Assembly (NCBI GenBank): GCA_021737405.1
Contig: JAIPEG010000017.1
Location: forward strand, 1-52,583
Origin: Bacteriovoracaceae bacterium
Lineage (GTDB): Bacteria > Bdellovibrionota > Bacteriovoracia > Bacteriovoracales > Bacteriovoracaceae
Reading direction: 5' to 3'
Length of the DNA stretch: 52,583 bases
A model generated the notes under the pieces. The model was given only the letters and a program-made list of their open reading frames with translations, was not told the DNA's origin and made no database searches. Below, in pieces: positions 8,697 through 17,367 of this stretch (positions are counted from its first letter, which is position 1; every line of letters starts with the position of its first letter). Made by a program: the position numbers and the translations under genes.

Positions 8697-9759
8697 CTTT
8701 ACCTCTTAGAATCTCTTTAAACTTTAAGTATTCAAACTCTTCTAGGCCCGAGATGAGTTGGTTGATATTACATGATTGTTCTAATGACGTTGTTAAATGA
8801 ATCACATCATTCTCATGACCCTGGTCATAGCGAACTTTAAAGCCTGCCCTTTGCAAAGGACTTGTTACTTCATTTAAACGCTCTCTCAATTGTTTTTCTA
8901 ATGGATTAAGAAGATCACCCATTCTCTTTATGAGTTCTTTTGTTTTCTCTTTTGGTCTAACTTCAAGGGACAAGAGATCTTTATAGTCACATTGATTGAG
9001 AACTTCTGTTAGCGAGAAACCTTTGATCTCAAGTGCCTTAAATAAGTTATTTAAGCTTCTTTCTTGGGAAATCGTTATATGAAGATCTTTTAATTGATCT
9101 TTGAAAGAATGGGAGTCAATTGATTCGGAAGCTTCTAAAGTGAGAAAATGTCTTAAAAGGGCTTCGCTCCACTGCTCACTTTCTTCTTTTACACGGGCAC
9201 AGATCTCCCCATCGGCAAAATCGCTTATGACTTTGGTGCATGTAAAAGGAATATTTTGTTTGTGACAGGTATAGGCCATTGCCCATGCTTCACGATCAAC
9301 GAGAGGGGCGAAATTACTTAAGTAATCTGCGGCATCTGTTGACAAAATTCTATCGGAAGTTGAAATAAGGTCAGCTTCGCCAATCTTCTGACTTGAAAAG
9401 CTTTTGAACTCCATCTCTTCATGATTTTTTTGAGCATAAATCGTTTTTACTGATAGGACTTGGCCTCTCTCGAATTTAGAGGGAAAACTCTGTAAGTAAC
9501 CACAGACTCCAAAGTTATGAACCTCAAACTCATCGTTTGCACTTCGCTCTTTTAAAATGGCGAGAGTAGAAGAGAGTTGCAGCATGGCATTTTCTCGCCC
9601 TTCGCCAGTAATAACTAAACTTAGGCGTTCTGAGTCTTTTTCAAGAGAGTAGCAGTCAGTTAGGCCTGGCAAGGGTCTGAAGGGAAGCTCATTTAAAAAG
9701 CTCTTGGCCTCTGCGCGATGGGCGAAGCTTAGAAGAATGTGCCTTTTATTAGAACTCAA
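8689..9759 (-). CDS. Nucleoside-phosphorylase-like protein fused to an unknown C-terminal domain
   Basis: The 356-aa protein has an N-terminal half resembling the phosphorylase/nucleosidase superfamily (MTAN, futalosine hydrolase, PNP). Visible are a central TGEGRENA segment, a VDREAWAMAY stretch where the family has its nucleoside-binding Met-Glu/Glu site, and ISDFADG, which corresponds to the catalytic-Asp loop (SDxAD in MTAN). The C-terminal part (about 215-356) is helical and not recognised. The gene precedes and overlaps the SPL-like radical SAM gene. That association suggests a nucleoside- or base-handling role in the same process, for example salvage or repair of a modified nucleoside, but this is inference. 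Confidence 0.7.
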   Translation of the reverse strand: MSSNKRHILLSFAHRAEAKSFLNELPFRPLPGLTDCYSLEKDSERLSLVITGEGRENAMLQLSSTLAILKERSANDEFEVHNFGVCGYLQSFPSKFERGQVLSVKTIYAQKNHEEMEFKSFSSQKIGEADLISTSDRILSTDAADYLSNFAPLVDREAWAMAYTCHKQNIPFTCTKVISDFADGEICARVKEESEQWSEALLRHFLTLEASESIDSHSFKDQLKDLHITISQERSLNNLFKALEIKGFSLTEVLNQCDYKDLLSLEVRPKEKTKELIKRMGDLLNPLEKQLRERLNEVTSPLQRAGFKVRYDQGHENDVIHLTTSLEQSCNINQLISGLEEFEYLKFKEILRGKDV

Positions 9760-9864
9760 TGGGACTCCAATACCACGCTTCTTGATTGAGTGCGTAATTG
9801 ATCTTATAGTAACGCCCTAAGAGTCCGTCAATATTGGGCCTTATAAACCTAATCGGAGTAAATT

Positions 9865-10803
9865 ATGACACATCTGCTAAGTAAATGGAGTAACACGCCT
9901 TTTGCCTTCGGTGGAGCCGCTGTTAGTGGTGAAGGGGGAGGATATGGGTTTGGAAAGGTTAGTGACTCACAGGGCTTACTAGAACGCGCTCATGACTTGG
10001 GCATCACGGTTTTTGATACGGCACCTATTTATGGATTTGGAAAAAGTGAGCAGGTCTTTTCAGAATTTATAAAAGGAAAAAGAGATAAGGTAAGGGTCAT
10101 AAGCAAGTCGGGAGTTTATTGGCAAAACTCTAAAAGAGTCGACATGACCAATGATCCAGCGATTACCCTAAAGATGCTTGAAGAATCTTTAAAGAGATTA
10201 AAGACTGACTATATTGACCTCTATATGATTCACTGGCCTGATCCTAAAGTTGATATTCGATACCCCTTAGAAGTATTGGCAAAGGCCCGTGAAGAAGGAA
10301 AAATTTTAGAGGTAGGACTTTGTAATACTAATATTGAGGATCTCTTGGCCTCTGAAGATGTTGTTCCCGTAAAAGTGATTCAATCTCAGCATAATATTTA
10401 TGAGGAACCTCCAAAAGAAGTGATTGATTATATGCTTGAAAAAGAGATTTCTTTTATGGGCTGGGGTGCCTTTGATAAAGGGATTCTTACGGGGCGAGTA
10501 ACAAAGAAGCGTGAGCAGGCCAAGAATTATGATGAAGAAGATTGCCGAAAGAGCGCACCTTGGTGGGTACAAAAGGATGTTATTGCAAAATGCGAGAAGC
10601 TCTCAATGTATCAAGCATTTGCTGAGGAATCTGAGTTGGAGCTTAGTGAACTAGCAATGTCTTATGTTTTAAGTCCTAAGTGGTCACATATCGCCCTTGT
10701 AGGCGCCAAGACAATCTCTGATCTTGAAAAAGTTCTCCTTGGAAAAAGAATGGTAGTGACTCAGGAGCAAAGAGAAGAGATTCAAAAAGAATGCCGCTTG
10801 TAA
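9865..10803 (+). CDS. Aldo/keto reductase family oxidoreductase
   Basis: The 312-aa protein is of normal AKR length with the tetrad Asp51, Tyr56 (FDTAPIYGFG), Lys81 (SKSG) and His123 (MIHWPD). The C-terminal ALVGAKTISDLE motif is the nucleotide-binding element. A cytoplasmic NADPH-dependent carbonyl reductase is expected; the substrate is unknown. A GGAG lies seven bases before the ATG. The downstream glycosyltransferase starts inside this gene, so the pair is an operon, which could mean a role in sugar or surface-polymer metabolism. Confidence 0.9.
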   Translation: MTHLLSKWSNTPFAFGGAAVSGEGGGYGFGKVSDSQGLLERAHDLGITVFDTAPIYGFGKSEQVFSEFIKGKRDKVRVISKSGVYWQNSKRVDMTNDPAITLKMLEESLKRLKTDYIDLYMIHWPDPKVDIRYPLEVLAKAREEGKILEVGLCNTNIEDLLASEDVVPVKVIQSQHNIYEEPPKEVIDYMLEKEISFMGWGAFDKGILTGRVTKKREQAKNYDEEDCRKSAPWWVQKDVIAKCEKLSMYQAFAEESELELSELAMSYVLSPKWSHIALVGAKTISDLEKVLLGKRMVVTQEQREEIQKECRL

Positions 10804-11627
10804 GTGTTCTCATCCCCACATTTAATAGAGCGTCAGTTGTTGAACGCGCCGTAAAATCAGTATTGGATCAAACGATTATTGATTTGGAGTGCTTAGTTAT
10901 AGATGATGCTTCAACAGATCATACTCAAGAGATCCTCTCAAAGATTCAAGACTGTCGACTAAAGGTTATAACCCATAATGAGAATGGGGGTGTCAGCAAA
11001 AGCCGCAACACGGGTTTTCAACAATCGAGGGGCGCTTGGATAGCCCTTCTCGATAGTGATGATGAGTGGCTTCCTGAACGATTAGATCGTCAGCTGGAGG
11101 TTGCTAAAAATGATCCAGATCTACCGTTGATCCATGGCGAAGAAATCTGGATTCGAAATGGTAAACGCATTAAGCAGCCAAAGTCTCATAAGAAAAGTGG
11201 TGGCGCTATTTTTAGGCAATGCCTTCACCAATGTTTGATTGGTCCATCAGCAACTCTTATGAAGAGAGAGCTTTATGAGGAGATGAGCGGCTTTCGAGAA
11301 GACTACCCCGTGTGTGAAGATTACGAATTATGGTTAAGGGTGACGTCAAAATACAATGTGGGATTTGTCGAAGCGCCAATTATTATAAAATACGGGGGCC
11401 ATGAAGATCAGCTCTCAAGCCGCTATAAAGCAATGGATTACTGGCGAGTGAGGGCGATGGATGAGATTTTTAAAGTGGGCAATCTTTCTTCTGAAGACGA
11501 GAAAGAACTTATAAGTGTTTTAATCAAAAAATCTGAAATATTAAAAATGGGCTATATAAAACATCAAAATGTAGAAAATCTTCCCTTTATTGAAGATCTT
11601 CTTTCTCACTACGGAAAGTTGGTCTAG
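10791..11627 (+). CDS. Family 2 glycosyltransferase
   Basis: The 278-aa protein begins with the GT-A fold signature PLVSVLIPTFNRASVVERA and has the metal/nucleotide-sugar DXD motif at Asp88-Ser-Asp90 (LLDSDDEW). The acceptor-side region has CEDYELWLRV, matching the ED-x-D/E-xWLR motif of inverting GT2 enzymes. No membrane segment is present. It starts 13 bases inside the aldo/keto reductase gene, suggesting coupled translation. Its stop codon overlaps that of the convergent gene. Donor and acceptor are unknown; surface polysaccharide is the usual role. Confidence 0.9.
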   Translation: MPLVSVLIPTFNRASVVERAVKSVLDQTIIDLECLVIDDASTDHTQEILSKIQDCRLKVITHNENGGVSKSRNTGFQQSRGAWIALLDSDDEWLPERLDRQLEVAKNDPDLPLIHGEEIWIRNGKRIKQPKSHKKSGGAIFRQCLHQCLIGPSATLMKRELYEEMSGFREDYPVCEDYELWLRVTSKYNVGFVEAPIIIKYGGHEDQLSSRYKAMDYWRVRAMDEIFKVGNLSSEDEKELISVLIKKSEILKMGYIKHQNVENLPFIEDLLSHYGKLV

Positions 11628-12679
11628 GGAAATGGGAAGTGGATTTGAAGATTGTGAATGGAGCTAACCCAAACTTCATCTTGAGGGTTTCGGTAGGGGT
11701 TTTTAAAAGTATAGGAAAAGTGAAACCAGCTTGTTTTGAATTGTGGCATAACCGTTAAAAATTGATTCGACATTTTTAAGGTTAAAGAAAAAGGAACTTC
11801 TTGCTTCTTGAAGTTAAAGTGAGCGCCACCATAGATTCCTCTTTGAACGTTGTACCACTTTCGATAATGAACCCCTATAAAAGGTTGAGTGAGAATGTAA
11901 GCGCCTTCTGTGAGCCAAGTGTATTGGGCATTTAAAAGAGGCGAACTGCCGTAAAGACTTTCAACATCAGAGCTGCTCATGACAGTAAGTTCACGAATAC
12001 CGAGTTCCAAATATCCGTTTTCTGAGCGTTTGTTATAAGTAAAGTCGAGGGAATATGAATTTTGATCTTTACTTAAATCATCCAGGTTAAAAAACTCACC
12101 ACTTGTGGAAAGTTCTGTTGCCGTTCGGTTAACTGCGGTGTCGGCCCTTGTCATTTGATAGAGAGAAAGTTCATAGAAGAGATTTTTCTTCGGACGATAA
12201 ATCGTGGAAAGGCCTTTTTTTATTTCTTTTCTTACATAGACCTGAGCTACGGGGTTTGTGGCATCAAGTCGATTATTAATTGAGAGCATGATGCCGGCAT
12301 TAAATTGATAAAAGAGAGAGCTGTAGAATTTATGCCCTTTTACTTTAATGTCTGGCAGGGGAATTCCTGCTCCAACAAGAAGATCAATATACTTTTCGGT
12401 ATTGACGTTCTTACTAAGTAGCTGAAAAGTTTCAAGCTGCTTTTGGATGGAAGTTGTACTGGAGTCAGAGGTATTAGAAAGGTCATTAATTAAAGTCTGA
12501 ACCCCAGAAGAGATAACCAGGTCGATATCAAGGAAGTGGTTAAAAGGCCTCTCCCTTAAGTTTCGATCAATCATGACCCTGTCATGAAGTAGGGTAAAAC
12601 GCTGAATTTCTCCTCTTGCTGTTTGAGCAGAACTAGATATTGAGAGCAGGGCTAATATTAGGTAAAAGATTTTCGACAT
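11624..12679 (-). CDS. Exported protein, probably an outer-membrane beta-barrel or surface protein, unknown family
   Basis: The 351-aa product has a signal peptide (FYLILALLSISSSAQTARG). Its C-terminal two thirds alternate hydrophobic and polar residues with many aromatic residues, as in beta-strands of an outer-membrane barrel. The last residues (IHFPFP) do not form a classic terminal aromatic strand. I do not recognise the family. It sits convergent to the glycosyltransferase gene, sharing four bases of stop codons, and is divergent from the HDAC-fold gene at 12717, 37 bases apart. Confidence 0.62.
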   Translation of the reverse strand: MSKIFYLILALLSISSSAQTARGEIQRFTLLHDRVMIDRNLRERPFNHFLDIDLVISSGVQTLINDLSNTSDSSTTSIQKQLETFQLLSKNVNTEKYIDLLVGAGIPLPDIKVKGHKFYSSLFYQFNAGIMLSINNRLDATNPVAQVYVRKEIKKGLSTIYRPKKNLFYELSLYQMTRADTAVNRTATELSTSGEFFNLDDLSKDQNSYSLDFTYNKRSENGYLELGIRELTVMSSSDVESLYGSSPLLNAQYTWLTEGAYILTQPFIGVHYRKWYNVQRGIYGGAHFNFKKQEVPFSLTLKMSNQFLTVMPQFKTSWFHFSYTFKNPYRNPQDEVWVSSIHNLQIHFPFP

Positions 12680-12716
12680 GATGCCTTTATTATACTAAAA
12701 GACTTGAGGAGGCTGA

Positions 12717-13658
12717 ATGATTCTTTACCATCCCCGGCTGGCCACAGAGCTAGCCCGCTTTGGAATTGATCTCCCTTTAAGGGATGACCGTTCTGATCAG
12801 GTCTTTGCCCTTTTAAAGGAGCAATTTCCTTCTTTATCTCCCTTTTCTTTAGAGAGTTTGATTTCTATTAGTAGGGAAGATATTGCCCGGGTCCATGATG
12901 AGAGTTTCCTTGAAAATTGGTTTAGCGAAAAGGGGTTTCTAGAAGAGACTCTTAAGGCCTATGACTGTCAGAAAAATCTATCCACCCAAGAAGCACCATT
13001 AGAGGAATTAAGAGAGAGTATATTACGCCAGGTCAGTGCGACTTACACATCTTTGGAGATGGCACTAGATTCAGGATTTTGTTTCTACCTCGGTGGAGGC
13101 ATGCACCATGCAAGACGTTCTTTTGGTTCGGGCTTTTGTCCTTTAAACGATATTGTGATTGCCATAAGAAAAGCACAGGCCAGTGGGGCAATAAGAAAGG
13201 CGTTGGTGATTGATATCGATGCTCACCATGGAGATGGTACTGCAGAGGTGACTCTTAGAGATCATTCTATCACTACACTTAGTATACATATGGCAAAGGG
13301 TTGGCCTTTTGACAGTGAGCTTCCTTTGGTGAGTTCTGATATAGACCTTCCTATTGAAATTGGCCAAGAAGCAACTTATTTAAAGCGATTAGGAGACGCT
13401 CTAAGTTCTATTGAAAATTGTGACTTTGATTGCGTGGTGGTTGTAGCAGGTGCCGACCCACATGAACGAGATGAGTTAAAATCTTCTGAAGGATTACTAC
13501 TCACAAAGGAGCAAATGCTGGCTCGAGACATGCTTGTTTATAAGTGGTGTCGTGATCAAAAAATTCCTCAGCTCTGGCTTATGGCCGGAGGATATGGAAA
13601 GGAAGCTCCAAGCATTTATGCTCAGTTTATTTTAAAGATTCTCCACCTCATGGGGTAA
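12717..13658 (+). CDS. Histone-deacetylase-fold zinc hydrolase
   Basis: The 313-aa protein has the HDAC superfamily signature: paired His130-His131 (GGGMHHARR), IDIDAHHGDGT with metal ligands Asp168 and His170, the third ligand Asp247 (VAGADPHE) and a GGY near the end (MAGGYGKE), where Tyr stabilises the transition state. All key residues are present. Bacterial members act on acetylpolyamines, acetoin-related or other N-acyl substrates; which applies here is unknown. AGGAGG lies just before the ATG. Its 3' end overlaps the convergent 5'-nucleotidase gene by 27 bases. Confidence 0.9.
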   Translation: MILYHPRLATELARFGIDLPLRDDRSDQVFALLKEQFPSLSPFSLESLISISREDIARVHDESFLENWFSEKGFLEETLKAYDCQKNLSTQEAPLEELRESILRQVSATYTSLEMALDSGFCFYLGGGMHHARRSFGSGFCPLNDIVIAIRKAQASGAIRKALVIDIDAHHGDGTAEVTLRDHSITTLSIHMAKGWPFDSELPLVSSDIDLPIEIGQEATYLKRLGDALSSIENCDFDCVVVVAGADPHERDELKSSEGLLLTKEQMLARDMLVYKWCRDQKIPQLWLMAGGYGKEAPSIYAQFILKILHLMG

Positions 13659-15002
13659 GATCCTTTTTGTGGGCCTAAAGTAAGTTCGCGGACTGTAACG
13701 CAAGAGATCCGGAACTTTCGTCATATAGAGACAAGCATACTTTTCCACTTGATCGGCCATGCGGGATTCTTCCTGACCCGCGCGCATGAGCTCTCCCCAG
13801 TAAGGGTTAAAGTGAGTGCGATAATCAGTAATCTCGTCAGAAATTTGGTTATTGAGTTGCTCTATTTTTGAATAGATCTTATTCACTTCGTCTTTTTCTG
13901 TTTTTTCACCTTTTTCAAAGCGGGCCACTTCAATTTGGTTAAGTTGAAATTCAAGTTCTTCCTTTTTTTCCATAAACTCATCAATCGCCTTTTGAATTTT
14001 GGCAGACTTTTGAATAGAGTCAATTTCTTCTCTCAATGGTTCTAAGACAAGTGCCGTTCTCCAGTTAAAAGTCTTTTTAATGGAAACCACGTCGCCATAG
14101 ATATGATCCCCAAGATAGAGAATCTCCTCACCATCAAGGTCTAGATCACTTTGAAGTTTGCCTGCAAAGCCTCCCTGATAAATACCATTTTCAATAGGGC
14201 CAAAGTGATTGCTCATAAGCCCTGATGCGGGATCAATTTTCAAAAAGGCTGTGGGGCTAGTAAAGAAGCTAGGCTTTCTGGCCAGAGTGACAGTTATATC
14301 AAAGAGTTCACTCCAGTCTTTGTGATTTTTAAGAAAGGGATTAAGTGTGTAATCAAGAAGCAGACGAGTGTACTGATAGTCAGAATTGGTGATAACCACC
14401 ATTTTCTTTCCATAGTGCTTATAGCGCTCAAGAAGTTTCGCCATTTCAGGATCTTTTATAATGTAAGTATCTAAATCTTTTGCTACTTGATCTTTTAAAG
14501 TTCCATCGGCGTGACAAATGTCGAGGGCGTATTTGACGTCTTCTGCTAGGATCGTAAAGTCGGGCAGCTCGAGCCCTTCTTTTTTAAGCTGAACGAGTTG
14601 TGAATAGATAACGCCATTTGAAATGGAAAAACTTGTATCAAGAGATTGAAACTGCTCAAGGCTTAAATCAATCACGCGGTTAGCATATATACTTTGCATC
14701 TCTTTAAACCCAAGGGGTTCAAGTCCATGATAGGCTTCTTTTACTTTTCCAAAGCGGCTGGCCTTTAAAAGGTGGCCTCTTTTTCGGTCTATAATGAGAC
14801 CCTGAATGGAGCGCTCAAAGTCAAAAGTCAGTTCACCTATTTTTTTTGGGTATTTCTTTATCTCGATCAATTTTTTAAGAGTTTCTTTATGAGTTAGTTT
14901 CTCAAAGGCCTCGCTATTGTAGCGAACGATGGTGTAGTCCATGTCAAAGCCGATCATTTTTATTTTTTTCATGTTAATTGTGCGGTTAATAAAAACACTC
15001 AT
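13632..15002 (-). CDS. HAD-family 5'-nucleotidase (cN-II/HAD-IG type)
   Basis: The 456-aa protein (ATG 15002, with GAGAGG upstream) opens with the catalytic loop KMIGFDMDYTIVRY, where Asp20 is the nucleophile and Asp22 the acid/base. Motif II (VVITNSDYQY), a late Lys (KPSFF) and the acidic motif YLGDHIYGDV follow in order. These define the eukaryote-like cytosolic purine 5'-nucleotidase group, which hydrolyses IMP/GMP. A coiled-coil stretch (about 340-400) is unusual for the core and may mediate oligomerisation. A longer frame start at 15035 lacks support. Confidence 0.88.
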   Translation of the reverse strand: MSVFINRTINMKKIKMIGFDMDYTIVRYNSEAFEKLTHKETLKKLIEIKKYPKKIGELTFDFERSIQGLIIDRKRGHLLKASRFGKVKEAYHGLEPLGFKEMQSIYANRVIDLSLEQFQSLDTSFSISNGVIYSQLVQLKKEGLELPDFTILAEDVKYALDICHADGTLKDQVAKDLDTYIIKDPEMAKLLERYKHYGKKMVVITNSDYQYTRLLLDYTLNPFLKNHKDWSELFDITVTLARKPSFFTSPTAFLKIDPASGLMSNHFGPIENGIYQGGFAGKLQSDLDLDGEEILYLGDHIYGDVVSIKKTFNWRTALVLEPLREEIDSIQKSAKIQKAIDEFMEKKEELEFQLNQIEVARFEKGEKTEKDEVNKIYSKIEQLNNQISDEITDYRTHFNPYWGELMRAGQEESRMADQVEKYACLYMTKVPDLLRYSPRTYFRPTKRILPHEVENL

Positions 15003-15171
15003 TGGGACCTCTCTTTTTTCACAGCTTATAAGCACCTAATTACAAAAGAATGGGGCTCTGCACAGTAAAGTCTAATATTTTTATACATGACTTAACTGGT
15101 GCACTGAGTAAGATTGCTTGATTGTCTCTCTCCTTATAGAGTGTGGGCACAATTTTGAGAGGAGAGAACTC

Positions 15172-15276
15172 GTGAAGATATTCAGGTTGAAGACATGGTT
15201 CTCTACCAAGGTGCAAGAGCATTTGGTGGTGTGGTTTTCGATATTTGTCTTAAACAATAATAAGGAAAAGTTATGA
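15172..15276 (+). CDS. Small ORF (34 aa) translationally coupled to the LolA-like gene
   Basis: A GTG at 15172 preceded by GAGAGGAGAG opens a 34-codon frame (begins MKIFRLKTWFSTKV). Its TGA (15274-15276) overlaps the ATG of the next gene in ATGA. The strong SD and the stop-start overlap make a translated leader plausible. The peptide has a basic start and a hydrophobic centre (HLVVWFSIFVL), so it might be a small membrane peptide. No homolog can be checked here. Confidence 0.5.
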   Translation: MKIFRLKTWFSTKVQEHLVVWFSIFVLNNNKEKL

Positions 15277-16049
15277 GAGGATTATTTCTATGTTTTTGTC
15301 TTGTATGGGTTGGGCTGTCATTTTCAGCAACTCCAGAAGAAAAAGGCCTTGAGATCGCCAAGAAAATGCAGGCCGCCAACAATGGCTTTATCGGTGAAGA
15401 GTCTCTTATGGAGATGGTCCTCATTGATGCCTATGGGGCCAAGACCACTCGTCTTATGAAAGGCATGGTCATGGAAGTTACTGATGATGGGGATAAGTCG
15501 ATCTCCATTTTTCAAAATCCGAAAGACGTAAAGGGGACAAAGATGCTGACTCACACTCATAAGAGTGATGATGACGATCAGTGGCTCTATCTTCCAACAG
15601 TAAGAAGAGTGAAGAGGATTTCTTCTTCAAATAAGTCTTCTTCCTTTATGGGAAGTGAGTTTAGTTACGAAGACCTAGGTTCTCAAGAAATTGAAAAGTA
15701 CAACTACAAGTGGCTAAGTGACATTAAAATTGGCGATGCTACTGGCTGGAAAATGGAGAGAGTCCCTAAGACGAAATCGGGCTACTCGAAAATGATCATG
15801 TACATAAGTTCAAAATATATGAATCCTGTAAAGGTTGAATACTTTGATAGAAAGGCAGAACTTTTAAAGGTTGCCGTTTTTTCAAACTTTAAAGGCTTTA
15901 AGGCCGGTGGTAAAAGTCTTTGGCGCTCTAACAAAATTCACATGAAAAATGTGCAGACAAAGAAAGAGTCCATTTTTGAGTGGAAAGAGCGCTCTCTTGG
16001 AGTAAAGCACAAAGATATCGACTTTAATAAAACGGCCTTACAAAGATAA
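15273..16049 (+). CDS. LolA-like outer-membrane lipoprotein-sorting family protein
   Basis: The 258-aa protein has a signal peptide (LFLCFCLVWVGLSFSA). Its LolA/LppX-type half-barrel features include LMKGMVMEV strands, WLYLPTVRRVKRISSSNKSSSFMGSEFSYED and a late strand-rich end. The LPxxRRVKRIS...FMGSEFSYEDL block is characteristic of the COG2834 proteins that accompany MMPL exporters. It is predicted to be periplasmic, carrying a lipid or lipoprotein between the inner-membrane pump and the outer membrane. It is the second gene of a four-gene operon (small ORF, this gene, barrel, pump) with overlapping starts throughout. Confidence 0.85.
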   Translation: MRGLFLCFCLVWVGLSFSATPEEKGLEIAKKMQAANNGFIGEESLMEMVLIDAYGAKTTRLMKGMVMEVTDDGDKSISIFQNPKDVKGTKMLTHTHKSDDDDQWLYLPTVRRVKRISSSNKSSSFMGSEFSYEDLGSQEIEKYNYKWLSDIKIGDATGWKMERVPKTKSGYSKMIMYISSKYMNPVKVEYFDRKAELLKVAVFSNFKGFKAGGKSLWRSNKIHMKNVQTKKESIFEWKERSLGVKHKDIDFNKTALQR

Positions 16050-17341
16050 TGATGAAATTAGCCTTTATAACCTCTCTTATTTGCTTCTCCACTTTTGCAC
16101 AAGAATGGGCCAATAAAGGTGAAATGTCTTTTCAGTGGCGCCGTTTTGAAGATGATAAAGTAGAGCGATCCGTTGACACGGGGATGTTGGTTTTTTCTCG
16201 GGTTGAAAGCGTTTATACGGATGATGAAAATCGCCATGTCTTTAGAGGCTTTGCGAGAGTGGATCAAAAAGATAGTGATCGCGACTTTATGGCGTTTGAA
16301 GATGTTTATTTTTCTCACTATCTGGATTCTGAGCAAAAATGGTTGGCGCTAGCTGGCTATAAGCTTTTTAATTGGACGGCAACAGAGGCCTTTCACCCAG
16401 CCGATGTGATTAATTCAAGAAACTTTGACTCTGATCTTGAGTACTTTGAAAAGTTAGGGGAGCCAACGGTTGAGCTCACTGGGGTTTTTGATTGGGGCAG
16501 TTTAAGCTTCTTTATTTGGCCGCGCTTTGAAAAGCCACAATTTCCTGGAAACCGCTCTCGTTTAGGTTTTGGTTTAGATCTTTCTAGGCCCCAAGCGATT
16601 CAAGGGACAAAGGTTGGGGAAGAGTGGGCCCTTCAAGGGGGGTTTCGTTTGGGTTACACCATGGATGATGGTGACTTAAGTTTTCATGTTATTCATCATG
16701 TGGACCGTAATTTTCCCATCGTTGGGACCACAGATTTTACCTACAACCCATTTGTTCAACGAAATGTTCCCAATAATCTAACGGCTTTTACGTCAAATCC
16801 GACGCCCTACTATTTTAGAAAGACCCAAATAGGGGGTACTCTTCAGTACGCCCTTTCAAACGTTCTTTTAAAATTTGAAGGTGCTTATCGTGTCTTTCAA
16901 GATGATTTGGAGGTCTTGACGGCAGAGGGTTTAAGAAAGCCCGTTGATCATGGTGAAGTTGCCTTTGGATTTGAGTATACGCTTCCCTTTAGCTTGGATG
17001 GGGCCGATACCTACCTCTTCTTTGAAGGGGGAACGATTCTTGGGACCACGAAAGAAGAGCGAGCGCGCTTAGGTGCTTTTCAAAGAGATGTTCTCTTAGG
17101 TCTGCGTCATAGTTTTAATGATGTCATGGGATCAGAACTTTTTGTCTCAATGATCCATGATGTAGAAAGAAAAAACGAAAGGTTATATAATCTCTCTTAC
17201 AGTAGAAGATTAAGTGACCTCTGGAAGGCAAGTGTAGGTTTAAGAATCTATGATGCCAAACAAAAGGGAGCTGTTGCGAGAGGTCTAGAGTCTCTTGACG
17301 GTGCCCATCACGGTCTTATTACAGTTACACGTTTCTTTTAA
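16049..17341 (+). CDS. Outer-membrane beta-barrel component of the MMPL export operon
   Basis: The 430-aa protein has a signal peptide (LAFITSLICFSTFAQ) and alternating strands rich in aromatic residues, ending in TVTRFF. The terminal Phe is the typical signal for Bam-dependent insertion. The layout fits the DUF1302/alginate-export-like barrels seen next to LolA-like and MMPL genes. It starts on the last base of the previous stop (TAATG) and is followed 27 bases later by the pump gene. It is inferred to be the outer-membrane exit or acceptor. Confidence 0.75.
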   Translation: MMKLAFITSLICFSTFAQEWANKGEMSFQWRRFEDDKVERSVDTGMLVFSRVESVYTDDENRHVFRGFARVDQKDSDRDFMAFEDVYFSHYLDSEQKWLALAGYKLFNWTATEAFHPADVINSRNFDSDLEYFEKLGEPTVELTGVFDWGSLSFFIWPRFEKPQFPGNRSRLGFGLDLSRPQAIQGTKVGEEWALQGGFRLGYTMDDGDLSFHVIHHVDRNFPIVGTTDFTYNPFVQRNVPNNLTAFTSNPTPYYFRKTQIGGTLQYALSNVLLKFEGAYRVFQDDLEVLTAEGLRKPVDHGEVAFGFEYTLPFSLDGADTYLFFEGGTILGTTKEERARLGAFQRDVLLGLRHSFNDVMGSELFVSMIHDVERKNERLYNLSYSRRLSDLWKASVGLRIYDAKQKGAVARGLESLDGAHHGLITVTRFF

Positions 17342-17367
17342 TCGATTGCCATTTTTAAGGATAGAAA

